Source of the DNA: Astrobacterium formosum
GTDB lineage: Bacteria; Pseudomonadota; Alphaproteobacteria; Rhizobiales; Xanthobacteraceae
Assembly (NCBI GenBank): GCA_030848545.1
Contig: JAVDCA010000004.1
Span: 223,382 to 287,381, forward strand
Direction: 5' to 3'
Length of the DNA stretch: 64,000 bases
Positions within the stretch are counted from its first letter, which is position 1. Each line of letters starts with the position of its first letter. The notes beneath the pieces are model-generated. The model was not told where the DNA came from. It worked only from the letters and a program-made list of their open reading frames with translations, and made no database searches. Positions 21,069 to 30,865 of this stretch are shown piece after piece. The position numbers were made by a program, and so were the translations under genes.

Positions 21069-21905
21069 TCAGCGGTTCGGGCCTTTGACCACATAGCCGC
21101 CGTCGATCATCGGCAGGCCGTAGCGCTCGAACAGCTTGCCGAGCGACCCGTCCGCCTTCATGTCCTTGAGGACGCCGGCAGTCGCGTCGGCCAAGGCCGG
21201 GCTCTTGAAGGCGACCGCGACCGGGGCCGGATAGAGGCCGCTGATCGCACGCTTGAAATCGCCGCGGGTGTCGTATTCCTTGGAGACGGCGTCGATCGAC
21301 ACCACGCCGTCCACCTGTCCGGCGCGTAGCGACTGGAACGCGAGGGCGAAATTGTCGAAGGTCTGGATGGTCAGTCCGTCCTTGCCCTCCTTGCGCAGCT
21401 CGGCATCGAGTTCGCGCGTCTTCTTCTCCTCGAATCCGCCGATCTCGACCCCGATCCGCATGCCGGCGAGGTCGCTCTTGGACTTGACGTTCTTCTTGGA
21501 ATTGGGCGCGATCGAAATGCTGATGGCCTGATCCTCGTAGGGGATCATCTGCATCATGGCGGCGCGCTCGGGCGTGAAGAAGATGCCGGTGTTGATCATG
21601 TCCCAGCGGCCCGACTGCAGGCCGGGGATCATGGCCGAGAATTCGATGCGGATGTATTCCGGCGTCAGGCACAGACGACGAGCGATTTCCTTGCCGAGTT
21701 CGACGCGCATGCCCTTCAGCTCGCCCTTCGAGTCGACGTATTGCAGCGGCGGCAGGGTCGGATTGGTGGACATCACCAGCGTGCCGGCCTTGACGAGTTC
21801 GGACGCCGCCACTTTCGGGGTGCAGGTCTGTGCGGCGGCCGCGGAGGCCGCCGAAACCATGAGGACAACGGTAGCCGAGGCGAGGAGCTTGGTGCGCAAG
21901 GTCAT
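21069..21905 (-). CDS. Polar amino-acid ABC transporter, periplasmic binding protein
   Basis: A 278-residue solute-binding protein (SBP_bac_3 type). It has a Sec signal peptide (LRTKLLASATVVLMVSAASAAAAQ), then the typical core: TLVMSTNPTLPPLQYVDSKGELKGMRVELGKEIARRL, the mid-domain LAGMRIGVEIGG and the closing GSLGKLFERYGLP. The start at 21905 is used because it opens the signal peptide; a start at 21965 would add 20 unrelated residues. It is the first structural gene of the operon, behind the candidate operator at 21971-21980. Confidence 0.9.
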   Translation of the reverse strand: MTLRTKLLASATVVLMVSAASAAAAQTCTPKVAASELVKAGTLVMSTNPTLPPLQYVDSKGELKGMRVELGKEIARRLCLTPEYIRIEFSAMIPGLQSGRWDMINTGIFFTPERAAMMQMIPYEDQAISISIAPNSKKNVKSKSDLAGMRIGVEIGGFEEKKTRELDAELRKEGKDGLTIQTFDNFALAFQSLRAGQVDGVVSIDAVSKEYDTRGDFKRAISGLYPAPVAVAFKSPALADATAGVLKDMKADGSLGKLFERYGLPMIDGGYVVKGPNR

Positions 21906-21970
21906 GATGACAGCCTCTGAAATGGGGCGATCCGGTCGGTCGCTTTTCCGACCGCCAAATCGCATTCAAT

Positions 21971-21980
21971 TGGTATACCA
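21971..21980 (-). promoter_or_regulatory. Candidate GntR operator (palindrome TGGTATACCA)
   Basis: A perfect 10-base palindrome, TGGTATACCA, of the type bound by FadR-subfamily GntR regulators (T-G-G-T-N-A-C-C-A core). It lies 66 bases upstream of the binding-protein start codon in the only non-coding gap between the GntR gene and the operon. A local AT-rich stretch (TTGCATTGTATG on the minus strand) overlaps it and may hold the promoter. Position and symmetry suggest repression by the adjacent GntR protein. Confidence 0.5.
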
Positions 21981-22112
21981 CTTACATACAATGCAAGGCC
22001 TTACCCCACAAGCTCGTTTGGTGTGCAGGGAGTGGCGCCGATCGCGCCAAATGATGACGGCGTCAGCAGGTGACGACGGAAAAATGCAAGATCCAGGCCT
22101 GCGGGCGCCGGC

Positions 22113-22790
22113 TCAGTAGGTGGCGAGAACGCCTTGCCGGATGTGTTCGAGGTGCAGCGTCATCACGGTGCGTGCTGCCTCGGCGTCCCGGTCCGCGAGA
22201 GCGCGGAGAATCCCGCGAAGTTCGTCGATGCCGGCCTTGCGTGGGGCGAGCTTCCTTTGCTGCTCGAACATCGTCGTGTAGCGGCGCATCTGCCGACTGA
22301 CGTCGGCGATGAACGGATTGCCGCTGGCCTCTCCGATCAGGTCGTGGACAGCGTCATCGAATTGCTGCACCCGAGCCGGGTCCGGCTCTTCGTCTTTCTC
22401 GAGGACGGTGAGGCGGCTGGACAGAGCGCGAAGTTCTTTCGTGTCGAAGCTCGCGCTGGCCAATGCGGCTGCGGTGGGCTCGATCAACAGGCGCACCGCG
22501 AGACTGTTGAGGTAGTCCGGCAGGGTGATGACGCGGACCGACAAGGCGCCCTTGCTGTTCTGCACCAGGAGGCCTTGCCCTTCCAGGCGTCCGAGGGCGT
22601 CGCGCATCGGCGAGCGCGATATGCCGAGGCGTAGCGCCAGCCGGCGCTCCTGAACGATCGTCCCGCCGGCGAGCCGGGCCGACAGGATGTCGCCGAGAAG
22701 TGCCCGGTAGGCTTCGTCGGCGAGGCTTGCCCCCGCCGCCTCCGTCTCGCCCCTGTCCATGAGTGCTGCCCCGCTGCATTGCGTGATCAT
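22113..22790 (-). CDS. GntR family (FadR/FCD subfamily) transcriptional regulator
   Basis: About 225 residues. The N-terminal winged helix carries the GntR pattern GTIVQERRLALRLGISRSPMRDALGRLEGQGLLV. The C-terminal all-helical FCD domain binds an effector, with metal-site-like residues in FDDAVHDLIGEASGNPF and the helix HLEHIR. It lies immediately upstream of, and on the same strand as, the transporter and catabolic operon, so it is the likely regulator of that operon. The start is uncertain: 22790 or 22760; neither has a strong ribosome site. Confidence 0.87.
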   Translation of the reverse strand: MITQCSGAALMDRGETEAAGASLADEAYRALLGDILSARLAGGTIVQERRLALRLGISRSPMRDALGRLEGQGLLVQNSKGALSVRVITLPDYLNSLAVRLLIEPTAAALASASFDTKELRALSSRLTVLEKDEEPDPARVQQFDDAVHDLIGEASGNPFIADVSRQMRRYTTMFEQQRKLAPRKAGIDELRGILRALADRDAEAARTVMTLHLEHIRQGVLATY

Positions 22791-22873
22791 GACTGCTATG
22801 TAACAAGGCGAGCCACGAGGGAAGCCCCTGGCTGCCGACCGGGGCGGCGGCCCGTTCGCTGGAATTACGCATC

Positions 22874-23554
22874 TTGGCACAGGCGCAAAAACGGACCCGG
22901 CTCGTGACCCCGGCGAGGGAAGGCCACAATTTGGCGGCACTCGCCTACAGCGCCGTGTCGGACATGATCCATCACCGGCGGCTGCGCGGCGGCCATGTCA
23001 TCGTCGAGGCCCGGCTGGCGGAGACCCTCGGGGTGTCGCGCACGCCGCTGCGCGAGGCGCTGCAGCGCCTCGAAGGCGAGCGCCTCGTCCAGAAAGGCGA
23101 CGGCCGCAACTACGTGGTCCGCCAGGTCGACATCGGCGAGTACATCCAGAGCCTCAAGCTGCGCCTGCTGATCGAGCCGCAGGCCGCCGTCGAGGCGGTC
23201 GGCAAGATTCCCGGGCGCAATCTGATCGAGGTGCGCCGCGAGATCACCGACCTGATGGGAACGACGGCCCACCACACCGATGCCCACTGGTTCTCCGACG
23301 ATCATCTGCACAATCTGATCATCGATTACTGCGGCAACGAGGTCATGGCCCGGGTGCTGCGCGATCTGCGCGCCACCACCCGGCTGTTCGAGATCGGCCA
23401 GCTCAAGGAATGGCTCAAGCCGGATTCCTCCGAACATCTCGTCATCGTCGATGCCTTGCAGAAGAACGACGCGGAGGCCGTGCGCAGCGCCGTCGCTTCG
23501 CACATCGACAACCTGATCGCGTTCGCCCGCCGGCACGTGCATCCAGGCGACTGA
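22874..23554 (+). CDS. GntR family (FadR/FCD subfamily) transcriptional regulator
   Basis: A 226-residue regulator. Winged helix: GGHVIVEARLAETLGVSRTPLREALQRLEGERLVQ. FCD domain: HWFSDDHLHNLIIDYCGNEVM and EHLVIVDALQKNDAEAVRSAVASHI, with the typical metal-binding Asp/His set. It is divergent from the other GntR gene with 83 bases between them and lies upstream of the TRAP genes. It probably controls the TRAP transporter, the neighbouring operon, or both. No ATG is available at the N-terminus; a TTG at 22874 is used as start, so the first residues are uncertain. Confidence 0.85.
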   Translation: MAQAQKRTRLVTPAREGHNLAALAYSAVSDMIHHRRLRGGHVIVEARLAETLGVSRTPLREALQRLEGERLVQKGDGRNYVVRQVDIGEYIQSLKLRLLIEPQAAVEAVGKIPGRNLIEVRREITDLMGTTAHHTDAHWFSDDHLHNLIIDYCGNEVMARVLRDLRATTRLFEIGQLKEWLKPDSSEHLVIVDALQKNDAEAVRSAVASHIDNLIAFARRHVHPGD

Positions 23555-23971
23555 TCGCGGGGAGGCGAGCGGATCGCACCGCCCGTCTCGGACTCATGCC
23601 GGGCGGGTGCTTTCGTTCGGTCGGTTGATTTTCAACCTCCGCAATTCCTCTTCGACGATGTGACGGCATCACGGCAGTGCACCTTTCGATACCGCGAGCA
23701 GGTCTTCGCTGCCGATACGTCACGGATGGCTGCAGGCATGTCCTGATCTGGCGGCGACGGCGAGCGCGCGAGCAACCCGCCGCGTGATGGTGTTTCGATA
23801 CGGGTCGCGCCGCGGCCGTGTTCGTACAAACCCTTCCACACGGCTTGATCCACATCAGCAGCCCAGGGCCTGCTTGTCAGGTCGCGGCAAGTGCTCCAAT
23901 GTGAACAGAACCGTGCGGATGATCAGCGCGAAGCCAATTCCGAAAATCCGAACCACGCCAGAAGACAGAGC
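23555..23971 (+). other. Intergenic region upstream of the TRAP genes
   Basis: 417 bases. The first part holds a terminator-like hairpin after the GntR gene (23576-23613). The rest shows no convincing gene on either strand and no TGGTATACCA-type site. It should contain the TRAP operon promoter. Confidence 0.5.
23576..23613 (+). terminator. Probable terminator after the second GntR gene
   Basis: GCACC-GCCCG (23576-23585) pairs with CGGGC-g-GGTGC (23600-23610), with one bulged G and a 14-base loop, followed by a short TTT. It begins 22 bases after the stop codon. Confidence 0.5.
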
Positions 23972-24490
23972 ATGCAGAAGCTTGCGGAAGCGGCGATCGT
24001 TGCGAGCCGTAATCTCAACTGGCTGGTCGAGCGCATCTGCGTGGCGCTCATGGTGGTGCTCGTCCTCGACGTCTGGCTCGGCGTTCTGGTGCGCTACGTC
24101 TTGCCTTTCGACTGGACCTTCACCGAGGAGCTGGCGCGCTATCTGATGATCTGGATGGCGCTGCTCGCGGTATCGTGCGGTATCTGCCATCGCGAGCACA
24201 TCGGCGTCCTGGTGTTGTTCGAGCGCTTCCCGCCCGGTGTGCGCAAGTGGCTGGCCGTCACTTTCGACCTGATGGCGTTCTGCTTCTTCGCCGTTATCTT
24301 CTTCTACGGCATCGGCATGGTGGAACGCGGCTTTGCCCGTGTCACCATGATCTACGGGATCGCCAAGGCCTATCCGTTCATGGGCGTGCCGTTCGCCGCG
24401 GCAGTCGCCTGCATTCAGCTTCTCTTGGTGGCGGTGCACGACTTTTTCGCGACCGACGGCAGGACGGCCGCGGAACGGGCGGAGATCTAA
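23972..24490 (+). CDS. TRAP transporter small permease (DctQ type)
   Basis: A 172-residue membrane protein with four predicted helices (about 20-43, 58-76, 97-118, 135-155) and the family pattern WTEELARYLMIWM-like (FTEELARYLMIWMALLAVS, then REHIGV). It forms the small membrane subunit of a TRAP uptake system with the gene at 24496 and the binding protein at 25864. The start at 23972 (MQKLAEAAIV) fits the family; an upstream in-frame start would add 27 hydrophilic residues. The substrate is probably a carboxylate but cannot be named. Confidence 0.9.
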   Translation: MQKLAEAAIVASRNLNWLVERICVALMVVLVLDVWLGVLVRYVLPFDWTFTEELARYLMIWMALLAVSCGICHREHIGVLVLFERFPPGVRKWLAVTFDLMAFCFFAVIFFYGIGMVERGFARVTMIYGIAKAYPFMGVPFAAAVACIQLLLVAVHDFFATDGRTAAERAEI

Positions 24491-24495
24491 AAGCC

Positions 24496-25782
24496 ATGAT
24501 CCTGGTCGCCGTCACCTTCTTCGGCCTCATGGCACTCGGCATGCCGGTCGGCTTCGTGCTCGGCATCGCCGGCCTCGTCGGCATCTACGACATGGGCGGT
24601 GGCCGCTTCCTGATGATGGCGCCCGACCGCATGTTCGCCGGCCTCGACCTCTTTCCCTTCCTCGCCATGCCGTTCTTCATCCTGGCCGGCGAGATCATGA
24701 ACAAGTCCGGCATTACCAGCAATCTCGCCAAGTTCGCCGACTCGCTCGTCGGCTGGCTTCGAGGCGGCATGGCTCACTCGAACATGGTCGCTTCCGTCAT
24801 GTTCGCCGGCATCACGGGAGCGGCGACGGCCGAAGCGGCCGCGTTCGGCACGACGCTGGTGCCCGCGATGGTCAAGCAGGGCTATTCCAAGAGCTTCGCC
24901 TGCGCGGTGACGGCCGCCGGTTCGATCATCGGGCCGACCATACCTCCATCGACCCTGATGGTGATCTACGGCTCGATCATGGGCGTCTCGATCGCCGGCC
25001 TGTTCGCGGCCGGCATCCTGCCGGGACTGCTCATCGGCGCCATCTGCATGACCGTGATCGCCGCGTTCGGCAAGCGCTGGAACCTGCCGAAATCGGCGCG
25101 ACGGCCGAGTATCAAAGCCATCATCGTCGCCTTCAGGGACAGTTTCCTGGCGCTGCTCCTGCCGCTGTTCATCCTCGGCTCGATCCTCGGCGGTTTCGCG
25201 ACGCCCACGGAGGCGGCCGCCATCGCCGTATTCTACGCCCTCGTTCTCGGCGGCCTCGTCTACCGGACGGTGAAGTTCGGCGATCTCTACGAGATGCTGG
25301 TGCGCACAATACGGATCACCGGCGTCGTCTTCTTCATCATCGCCTCGGCGACGGTCCTCGGCTGGTGGATGACGTTCAACCAGATCCCGCAGGCGATCGC
25401 GGCGGCGTTCCTGCGCATCTCCGAGGATCCTCAGGTCGTCATCGGCCTCATCATCGCGTTGCTGCTGTTCATCGGCATGTTCATGGACATCAACGCGACG
25501 CTGATCATCCTCGCGCCCGTGCTCGGCCCGCTGACGGAGAAGATCGGCATGGACCCGGTTCATGCCGGCATCGTCATCGTGCTCGCCCTGAACATCTCGC
25601 TGATGACCCCGCCGGTCGGCGCCTGCCTGTTCGTGCTCGCCTCCGTCACAAAGGAGAAGGTCGAGTCGATCACGCGGTCGTTGTGGCCGTTCATCCTGGC
25701 GGAAGTGGCGGTGCTGATGTTGGTCGCCTATTGGGATCACATGACCTTGGCCGTTCCGCGCCTGCTCGGCCTCGTGGAATGA
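24496..25782 (+). CDS. TRAP transporter large permease (DctM type)
   Basis: A 428-residue protein with about 11-12 membrane helices. Family motifs: GMPVGFVLGIAG, PFFILAGEIMNKSG, HSNMVASVMFAGITGAATAEAAAFG and GPTIPPSTLMVIYG near the middle, then FATPTEAAAIAVFYAL and FIGMFMDINATLIIL. It begins 5 bases after the small-permease gene. It carries the sodium-coupled transport pathway of the TRAP system. Confidence 0.93.
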   Translation: MILVAVTFFGLMALGMPVGFVLGIAGLVGIYDMGGGRFLMMAPDRMFAGLDLFPFLAMPFFILAGEIMNKSGITSNLAKFADSLVGWLRGGMAHSNMVASVMFAGITGAATAEAAAFGTTLVPAMVKQGYSKSFACAVTAAGSIIGPTIPPSTLMVIYGSIMGVSIAGLFAAGILPGLLIGAICMTVIAAFGKRWNLPKSARRPSIKAIIVAFRDSFLALLLPLFILGSILGGFATPTEAAAIAVFYALVLGGLVYRTVKFGDLYEMLVRTIRITGVVFFIIASATVLGWWMTFNQIPQAIAAAFLRISEDPQVVIGLIIALLLFIGMFMDINATLIILAPVLGPLTEKIGMDPVHAGIVIVLALNISLMTPPVGACLFVLASVTKEKVESITRSLWPFILAEVAVLMLVAYWDHMTLAVPRLLGLVE

Positions 25783-25863
25783 GGTCGCGGCCTCTTTGCA
25801 GGCACAATGGCGTGGACGGCGCGACGACGGAAAAGACCGGTGCTGAAAGAGGAGTGGAAGACG

Positions 25864-26904
25864 ATGACTTGTCTCGGTAAAGCGCTGCGACTGACGGCGG
25901 CGGTCGCCGTCGTATCCCTGTCGGCGTTGGCGGCACAGGCCGCCGACATCACCATTCGGTTGAGCCATCTCAATCAGGACGGTGCGTTCGAAAGCCATTC
26001 GGGCGCCATGGCGACCGTCTTCAAGTCGCTGGTCGAGTCGGCCAGCAACGGCGCCATCGAGGTCAAGCTGTTCCCGAACGGGCAGCTCGGCAAGGACAGC
26101 GAGGTGCTCCAGCAGGTCCGCGACGGCATCGTCGAGTCGGCCATCGCCTCCTCCGGCGGCATCGCCGAGCACTATCCGCTGGTGGGTGTGTTCGACATTC
26201 CGTTCGCATTTCCGAACATCGCGGTGGCGAGCCGCGTCATCGACGCCAAGAGCGACTTCGGCAAGAAGTTCTGCGGCGATCTCGAAAAGAAGACCGGCCT
26301 CAAGGTGCTGGGCATGCTCGATTCCGGCGGCTTCTTCGCCTTCTCCAACTCGAAGCGGCCGATCGCGAAGGTCGCCGATATGGAAGGCCTCAAGATCCGC
26401 ACCATGACCCTGCCGACCCACGAGGCGATCGTCTCTTCGATCGGCGGCAGGCCGACGCCGCTGCCGTGGGCCGAGGTCTACACGGCGCTGCAGACCGGTG
26501 TCGCGGACGGCCAGATGAACCCGATCACGATCATGGCCTTCGCCAAGTTCGATGAAGTGCAGAAGTACCTGTCGATCACCAATCACGTCATCACGCCCTA
26601 CTTCTTCACGATCAACCGCAAGTTCTATGACGGCCTGAAGCCCGAGCACCGGGCGATCGTCGACTGGGCCTCCGAGGTCGCGACCGCGTCCGGGCGTGCC
26701 GTCTCGCGCGTCATCGAGGCGTCCGACAAGGGCCTGCCGAAGCTCGCCAAGAAGATGAAGGTCAACGTGGTGTCGCCGGCCGAGCAGGCCAAGTTCGCCG
26801 CCGCTACCCAGCCGGTCGTGCGCAAGCTGATCAAGGACAAGCTCGGCGCCGAGGGCGAAGACATGCTCAACGCCATGATGGACGCCATCAAGAAGGCCGA
26901 ATAG
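25864..26904 (+). CDS. TRAP transporter periplasmic binding protein (DctP type)
   Basis: A 346-residue solute receptor with a Sec signal peptide ([17 protein letters not shown], cleavage near residue 27) and a DctP core: [47 protein letters not shown]. The MEGLKIRTM segment carries the conserved Arg that usually binds the ligand carboxylate, and [23 protein letters not shown] follows. GGAG precedes the ATG at 25864. The order is small permease, large permease, receptor. The ligand is unknown. Confidence 0.92.
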   Translation: MTCLGKALRLTAAVAVVSLSALAAQAADITIRLSHLNQDGAFESHSGAMATVFKSLVESASNGAIEVKLFPNGQLGKDSEVLQQVRDGIVESAIASSGGIAEHYPLVGVFDIPFAFPNIAVASRVIDAKSDFGKKFCGDLEKKTGLKVLGMLDSGGFFAFSNSKRPIAKVADMEGLKIRTMTLPTHEAIVSSIGGRPTPLPWAEVYTALQTGVADGQMNPITIMAFAKFDEVQKYLSITNHVITPYFFTINRKFYDGLKPEHRAIVDWASEVATASGRAVSRVIEASDKGLPKLAKKMKVNVVSPAEQAKFAAATQPVVRKLIKDKLGAEGEDMLNAMMDAIKKAE

Positions 26905-26931
26905 GCGTTCGCCTTCGCGGCAACGATCCGT

Positions 26932-26962
26932 CGCGGGCCGGGGACACCGTCTCCGGCCCGCG
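26932..26962 (+). terminator. Strong hairpin after the TRAP operon
   Basis: A 14-bp stem (with one G-U pair) closes a 3-base loop: CGCGGGCCGGGGAC (26932-26945) pairs with GTCTCCGGCCCGCG (26949-26962). There is no U tract, so it may be an intrinsic-like or Rho-assisted stop, or an mRNA-protecting hairpin. It separates the TRAP genes from purL. Confidence 0.6.
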
Positions 26963-27116
26963 ATGCGTTTGGCGCTCCCGTGGCGAGGCGTCGCCGGACA
27001 TGCGACCGGTTCTCGGTGCGAGACGCCTGATTTTTCAATGGGTTGGCGCGGAGATTTACATCCCCTCCGGGACGGCCTATCGATCAGGCGCCGCCTCCCC
27101 AGGAAGCCCCGACAGC

Positions 27117-29327
27117 ATGCCCAAAAACGATATCGCCATCACGCCCGAACTCATCGCCGAACACGGCCTCAAGCCGGACGAATACCAGCGCATCCTCGAC
27201 CTCATCGGGCGCGAGCCGACCCTGACCGAGCTCGGCATCTTCTCGGCCATGTGGAACGAGCACTGCTCGTACAAGTCGTCCAAGGTGCATCTGCGTAAAT
27301 TGCCCACCAAGGCGCCGTGGGTGATCCAGGGCCCGGGCGAGAATGCCGGCGTCATCGACATCGGCGACGGGCTCGCCTGCGTGTTCAAGATGGAGAGCCA
27401 CAACCACCCGAGCTATATCGAGCCCTACCAGGGCGCGACCACCGGAGTGGGCGGCATCCTGCGCGACGTCTTCACCATGGGGGCGCGGCCGATCGCCTGC
27501 CTCAATGCGCTCTCCTTCGGGGCGCCGGAACATCCCAAGACCCGCCATCTGGTCGCCGGCGTGGTCGCCGGCGTCGGCGGCTACGGCAATTCGTTCGGGG
27601 TGCCGACCGTGGGCGGCCAGGTGCGTTTCCACACCCGCTACGACGGCAACAACCTCGTCAACGCCATGGCGGTCGGCATCTGCGAGACCGACAAGATCTT
27701 CTACGCCGCCGCCTCTGGCGTCGGCATGCCGATCGTCTATCTGGGCTCCAAGACCGGCCGCGACGGCATGGGTGGCGCCTCCATGGCGTCGGCCGAGTTC
27801 ACCGAGGGCACCGACGCCAAGCGCCCGACCGTGCAGGTGGGCGATCCCTTCGCCGAAAAGCTTTTGCTCGAAGCCTGCCTGGAAATCATGGCCAAGGACT
27901 GCGTCATCGCCATCCAGGACATGGGCGCGGCGGGCTTGACCTGCTCGGCGGTTGAGATGGGCGCCAAGGGCGATCTCGGCATCGACCTCGATCTCGACAA
28001 GGTGCCGTGCCGCGAGACCGGCATGACGGCCTATGAAATGATGCTCTCGGAGAGCCAGGAGCGCATGCTCATGGTGCTCAAGCCCGAGAAGGAGAAAGAG
28101 GCCGAGGCGATCTTCCGCAAATGGGGGCTCGACTTCGCGGTCATCGGCGAGACGACGCCGACGATGCGCTTCGTGGTCAGGCGCGACGGCCAGGTGATGG
28201 CCGACCTGCCCATCAAGGAACTGGGCGACCAGGCGCCGGAATACGATCGCCCCCATGTGGCGCCGAAGAAGGCGCGGCGGCTCGATCCCAAGACCATCAA
28301 GGCGCCGATGTCGCTCGCCGACGCGCTGGAAAAGCTCATCGGCATGCCCGAACTCGGCTCCAAGCGCTGGGTGTTCGAGCAGTACGACTACGTCATCGGC
28401 GGCAACACCGTGCAGCGGCCCGGGGGAGATGCCGGCGTGGTGCGTGTCCTCGACGGACCGAAGGCACTCGCCATGACCGCCGACGTGACGCCGCGCTACT
28501 GCGAGGCCGATCCCTACGAGGGCGGCAAGCAGGCGGTCGCGGAAGCCTGGCGCAATCTCTCCGCCGTCGGCGCCAGACCGCTGGCGATTACCGACAACTT
28601 GAATTTCGGCAATCCCGAGAAGCCGGAGGCCATGGGCCAGTTCGTCGATTGCCTCAAGGGGCTCTCGGAGGCTTGCGTGGCGCTCGACTTCCCGGTCGTG
28701 TCCGGAAACGTGTCGCTCTACAACGAGACCAACGGCCGCGGCATCCTGCCGACGCCCACCATCGGCGGCGTCGGCGTCATTGATGATTTCTCGACGTCGG
28801 CGACGCTCGCCTTCAAGGCCGAAGGCGAGGCGATCCTGCTCGTCGGCAACACCCATGGCTGGCTCGGCCAGTCGGTCTATCTGCGCGACATCTGCGGCCG
28901 CGAGACCGGAGCGCCGCCGCCGGTCGATCTCGCCGTCGAGAAGAAGAACGGCGACGCCGTGCGCGCGCTCATTCGCGATCGCCTCGTTACCGCCGTCCAC
29001 GATCTCTCCGACGGCGGCCTCCTCGTCGCCGTCGCCGAGATGGCGATGGCGTCCGACATCGGCGCCAGGCTCGAACGGGCCATCACCGATCTGCCGAAGC
29101 ACGCGATCTGGTTCGGCGAGGACCAGGCCCGCTATCTCGTGACCGTGCCCGAGAAGGACGTCGCCAAGGTGATGAAGCGGCTTGCCGGCGTATCGGTGCG
29201 CCGCATCGGCACCACCGGCGGTGACGCCGTCGCGGTCGCTGACGAACGGGCGGTATCGGTCGCAGCCTTGAAGGAACGCTTCGAGGCTTGGTTGCCGGCC
29301 TATATGGCGGGCTCAGTCGAGCATTGA
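27117..29327 (+). CDS. purL: Phosphoribosylformylglycinamidine synthase subunit PurL
   Basis: A 736-residue synthase subunit of the small (three-component) type, matching purS and purQ upstream. Typical segments: [17 protein letters not shown] at the start, [52 protein letters not shown] ([14 protein letters not shown]) and [17 protein letters not shown]. It makes FGAM from FGAR, ATP and ammonia. The ATG at 27117 gives the family N-terminus ([18 protein letters not shown]), with a weak AGGA site upstream. Confidence 0.96.
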   Translation: MPKNDIAITPELIAEHGLKPDEYQRILDLIGREPTLTELGIFSAMWNEHCSYKSSKVHLRKLPTKAPWVIQGPGENAGVIDIGDGLACVFKMESHNHPSYIEPYQGATTGVGGILRDVFTMGARPIACLNALSFGAPEHPKTRHLVAGVVAGVGGYGNSFGVPTVGGQVRFHTRYDGNNLVNAMAVGICETDKIFYAAASGVGMPIVYLGSKTGRDGMGGASMASAEFTEGTDAKRPTVQVGDPFAEKLLLEACLEIMAKDCVIAIQDMGAAGLTCSAVEMGAKGDLGIDLDLDKVPCRETGMTAYEMMLSESQERMLMVLKPEKEKEAEAIFRKWGLDFAVIGETTPTMRFVVRRDGQVMADLPIKELGDQAPEYDRPHVAPKKARRLDPKTIKAPMSLADALEKLIGMPELGSKRWVFEQYDYVIGGNTVQRPGGDAGVVRVLDGPKALAMTADVTPRYCEADPYEGGKQAVAEAWRNLSAVGARPLAITDNLNFGNPEKPEAMGQFVDCLKGLSEACVALDFPVVSGNVSLYNETNGRGILPTPTIGGVGVIDDFSTSATLAFKAEGEAILLVGNTHGWLGQSVYLRDICGRETGAPPPVDLAVEKKNGDAVRALIRDRLVTAVHDLSDGGLLVAVAEMAMASDIGARLERAITDLPKHAIWFGEDQARYLVTVPEKDVAKVMKRLAGVSVRRIGTTGGDAVAVADERAVSVAALKERFEAWLPAYMAGSVEH

Positions 29328-29348
29328 GAGCCTGCTGAATACTGTTTT

Positions 29349-29486
29349 GCGTCATTCCGGGGCCGAGCGCAGCGAGGCACCCGGAATCCATAGCCCGCAG
29401 CGCCGGGGATATGGATTCCGGGCTCGCCGCCGTAGCGCGTCGAAGACGCGCGTGAACGCGCTGATGGCGGCGCCCCGGAATGACGC
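29349..29486. repeat. Intergenic palindromic repeat, 'CATTCCGGGG' family, copy 2
   Basis: Perfect 14-base terminal inverted repeats (GCGTCATTCCGGGG at 29349-29362, CCCCGGAATGACGC at 29473-29486) and a perfect inner pair (CCCGGAATCCAT at 29380-29391, ATGGATTCCGGG at 29411-29422). It belongs to the same family as 1318-1414 but is longer because of extra sequence in the right arm. It fills the gap between the convergent purL and thiolase genes. Confidence 0.85.
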
Positions 29487-29578
29487 AGTCTCAATCAGTC
29501 GTCTGAGAAGGAGCGCCCGCATCCCCGTTCCGGCCGCATCCGCACAAGGCGGACACGGCCGGATCGTAGAGCCCGGGC

Positions 29579-30757
29579 TCAGGGCCGTTCCACACACATG
29601 GCGATGCCCATGCCGCCGCCGATGCACAGGGTGGCGAGGCCCTTCTTGGCGTTGCGCTTCTGCATTTCGTAGAGGAGCGTCGTGAGGATGCGGGCGCCGG
29701 AGGCACCGACCGGGTGGCCGATCGCAATGGCGCCGCCATTGACGTTGACCTTGGCCAAGTCCCAGCCGAGCTCCTGGTTGACCGCGCAGGCCTGGGCCGC
29801 GAACGCTTCGTTGGCCTCGACGAGGTCGAGATCGTCGACGCTCCAGCCGGCCTTCTTGAGCGCCGCCCGCGAGGCGGGAATCGGGCCCGTGCCCATGATC
29901 TTGGGGTCGACGCCGGCATGTGCCCAGGAGACGATGCGGGCGAGCGGCGTGCGGCCTTCGCGGTCGGCCTGGCTCGCCCGCATGAGCACGATGGCGGCGG
30001 CGCCGTCATTGATGCCCGACGCGTTGCCGGCCGTCACCGAGCCTTCCTTGTCGAAGGCGGGCCGAAGCTTGGCGATCGCCTCGATGGTGGTGCCGTGCTT
30101 GGGGTACTCGTCGGTATCGACCACGACGTCACCCTTGCGGGTCTTGATGGTGACGGGGGCGATCTCGTCCTTGAAGCGGCCGGACTTCATGGCCGCCTCG
30201 GCCTTGTTCTGCGACGCGACCGCGAACTCGTCCTGCTGCGCCCGCGTGATCTGCCATTGCCGGGCGATGTTCTCGGCGGTGTTGCCCATGTGGTAGCCGT
30301 TGAAGGCCTCCCACAACCCGTCCTTGATCATGGTGTCGACGAGTTCGAGGCCGCCCATCTTCTGGCCGGCACGCAGATAGGCGCAGTGCGGCGCCATGCT
30401 CATGGACTCCTGGCCGCCGGCGACGACGATGTCGGCGTCGCCTTCGCGGATCGCCTGCAGGCCGAGGGCGACGGAGCGCAGGCCCGAGCCGCACAGCTGG
30501 TTGACGCCCCAGGCCGGGACCTCGACCGGGATTCCGGCCGCGATCGATGCCTGGCGGGCCGGGTTCTGGCCCTGGCCGGCGGTGAGGATCTGGCCCATGA
30601 TCACTTCGGAGATGCGCGCGGGGTCGATGGCGGCGCGATCGATGGCGGCCATGATGGCCACCTTGCCGAGTTCGTGGGCGGGCAGGCTGCCGAAGGCACC
30701 GTTGAAGGCGCCGACCGGCGTGCGGGCGGCCGCCAGAATGACCACATCGTCTTGCAT
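29579..30757 (-). CDS. atoB: Acetyl-CoA acetyltransferase (thiolase)
   Basis: A 392-residue thiolase. The acyl-accepting Cys is in [14 protein letters not shown], and the catalytic His and second Cys are in [11 protein letters not shown] and [11 protein letters not shown]. The sequence [23 protein letters not shown] at the start is typical of biosynthetic-type acetoacetyl-CoA thiolases (AtoB/PhaA). In this context it should cleave acetoacetyl-CoA to two acetyl-CoA. It is the last gene of the ato operon, 108 bases after atoA. A role in polyhydroxybutyrate synthesis is possible but no phaB or phaC is nearby. Confidence 0.9.
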   Translation of the reverse strand: MQDDVVILAAARTPVGAFNGAFGSLPAHELGKVAIMAAIDRAAIDPARISEVIMGQILTAGQGQNPARQASIAAGIPVEVPAWGVNQLCGSGLRSVALGLQAIREGDADIVVAGGQESMSMAPHCAYLRAGQKMGGLELVDTMIKDGLWEAFNGYHMGNTAENIARQWQITRAQQDEFAVASQNKAEAAMKSGRFKDEIAPVTIKTRKGDVVVDTDEYPKHGTTIEAIAKLRPAFDKEGSVTAGNASGINDGAAAIVLMRASQADREGRTPLARIVSWAHAGVDPKIMGTGPIPASRAALKKAGWSVDDLDLVEANEAFAAQACAVNQELGWDLAKVNVNGGAIAIGHPVGASGARILTTLLYEMQKRNAKKGLATLCIGGGMGIAMCVERP

Positions 30758-30865
30758 GGAGTGCTCCTGTTTCTCTAGTCCCGCGACACGTGACCGGACG
30801 GCGCCAAAGACGCGGCGGGCGGGGGACCAAAGCCCGCCGCGTACAGGCGCCCGCTCCGCCTTGGT

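Noticed and set aside
13887..22790. Interpretation as a reductive pyrimidine degradation operon because of the dihydropyrimidinase
   Set aside because: Dihydropyrimidine dehydrogenase subunits and beta-ureidopropionase are missing, and the other genes point to amino-acid-like substrates.
24487..26649. Long minus-strand open frame opposite the TRAP genes
   Set aside because: Biased composition and no recognisable domain; the TRAP genes explain the region.
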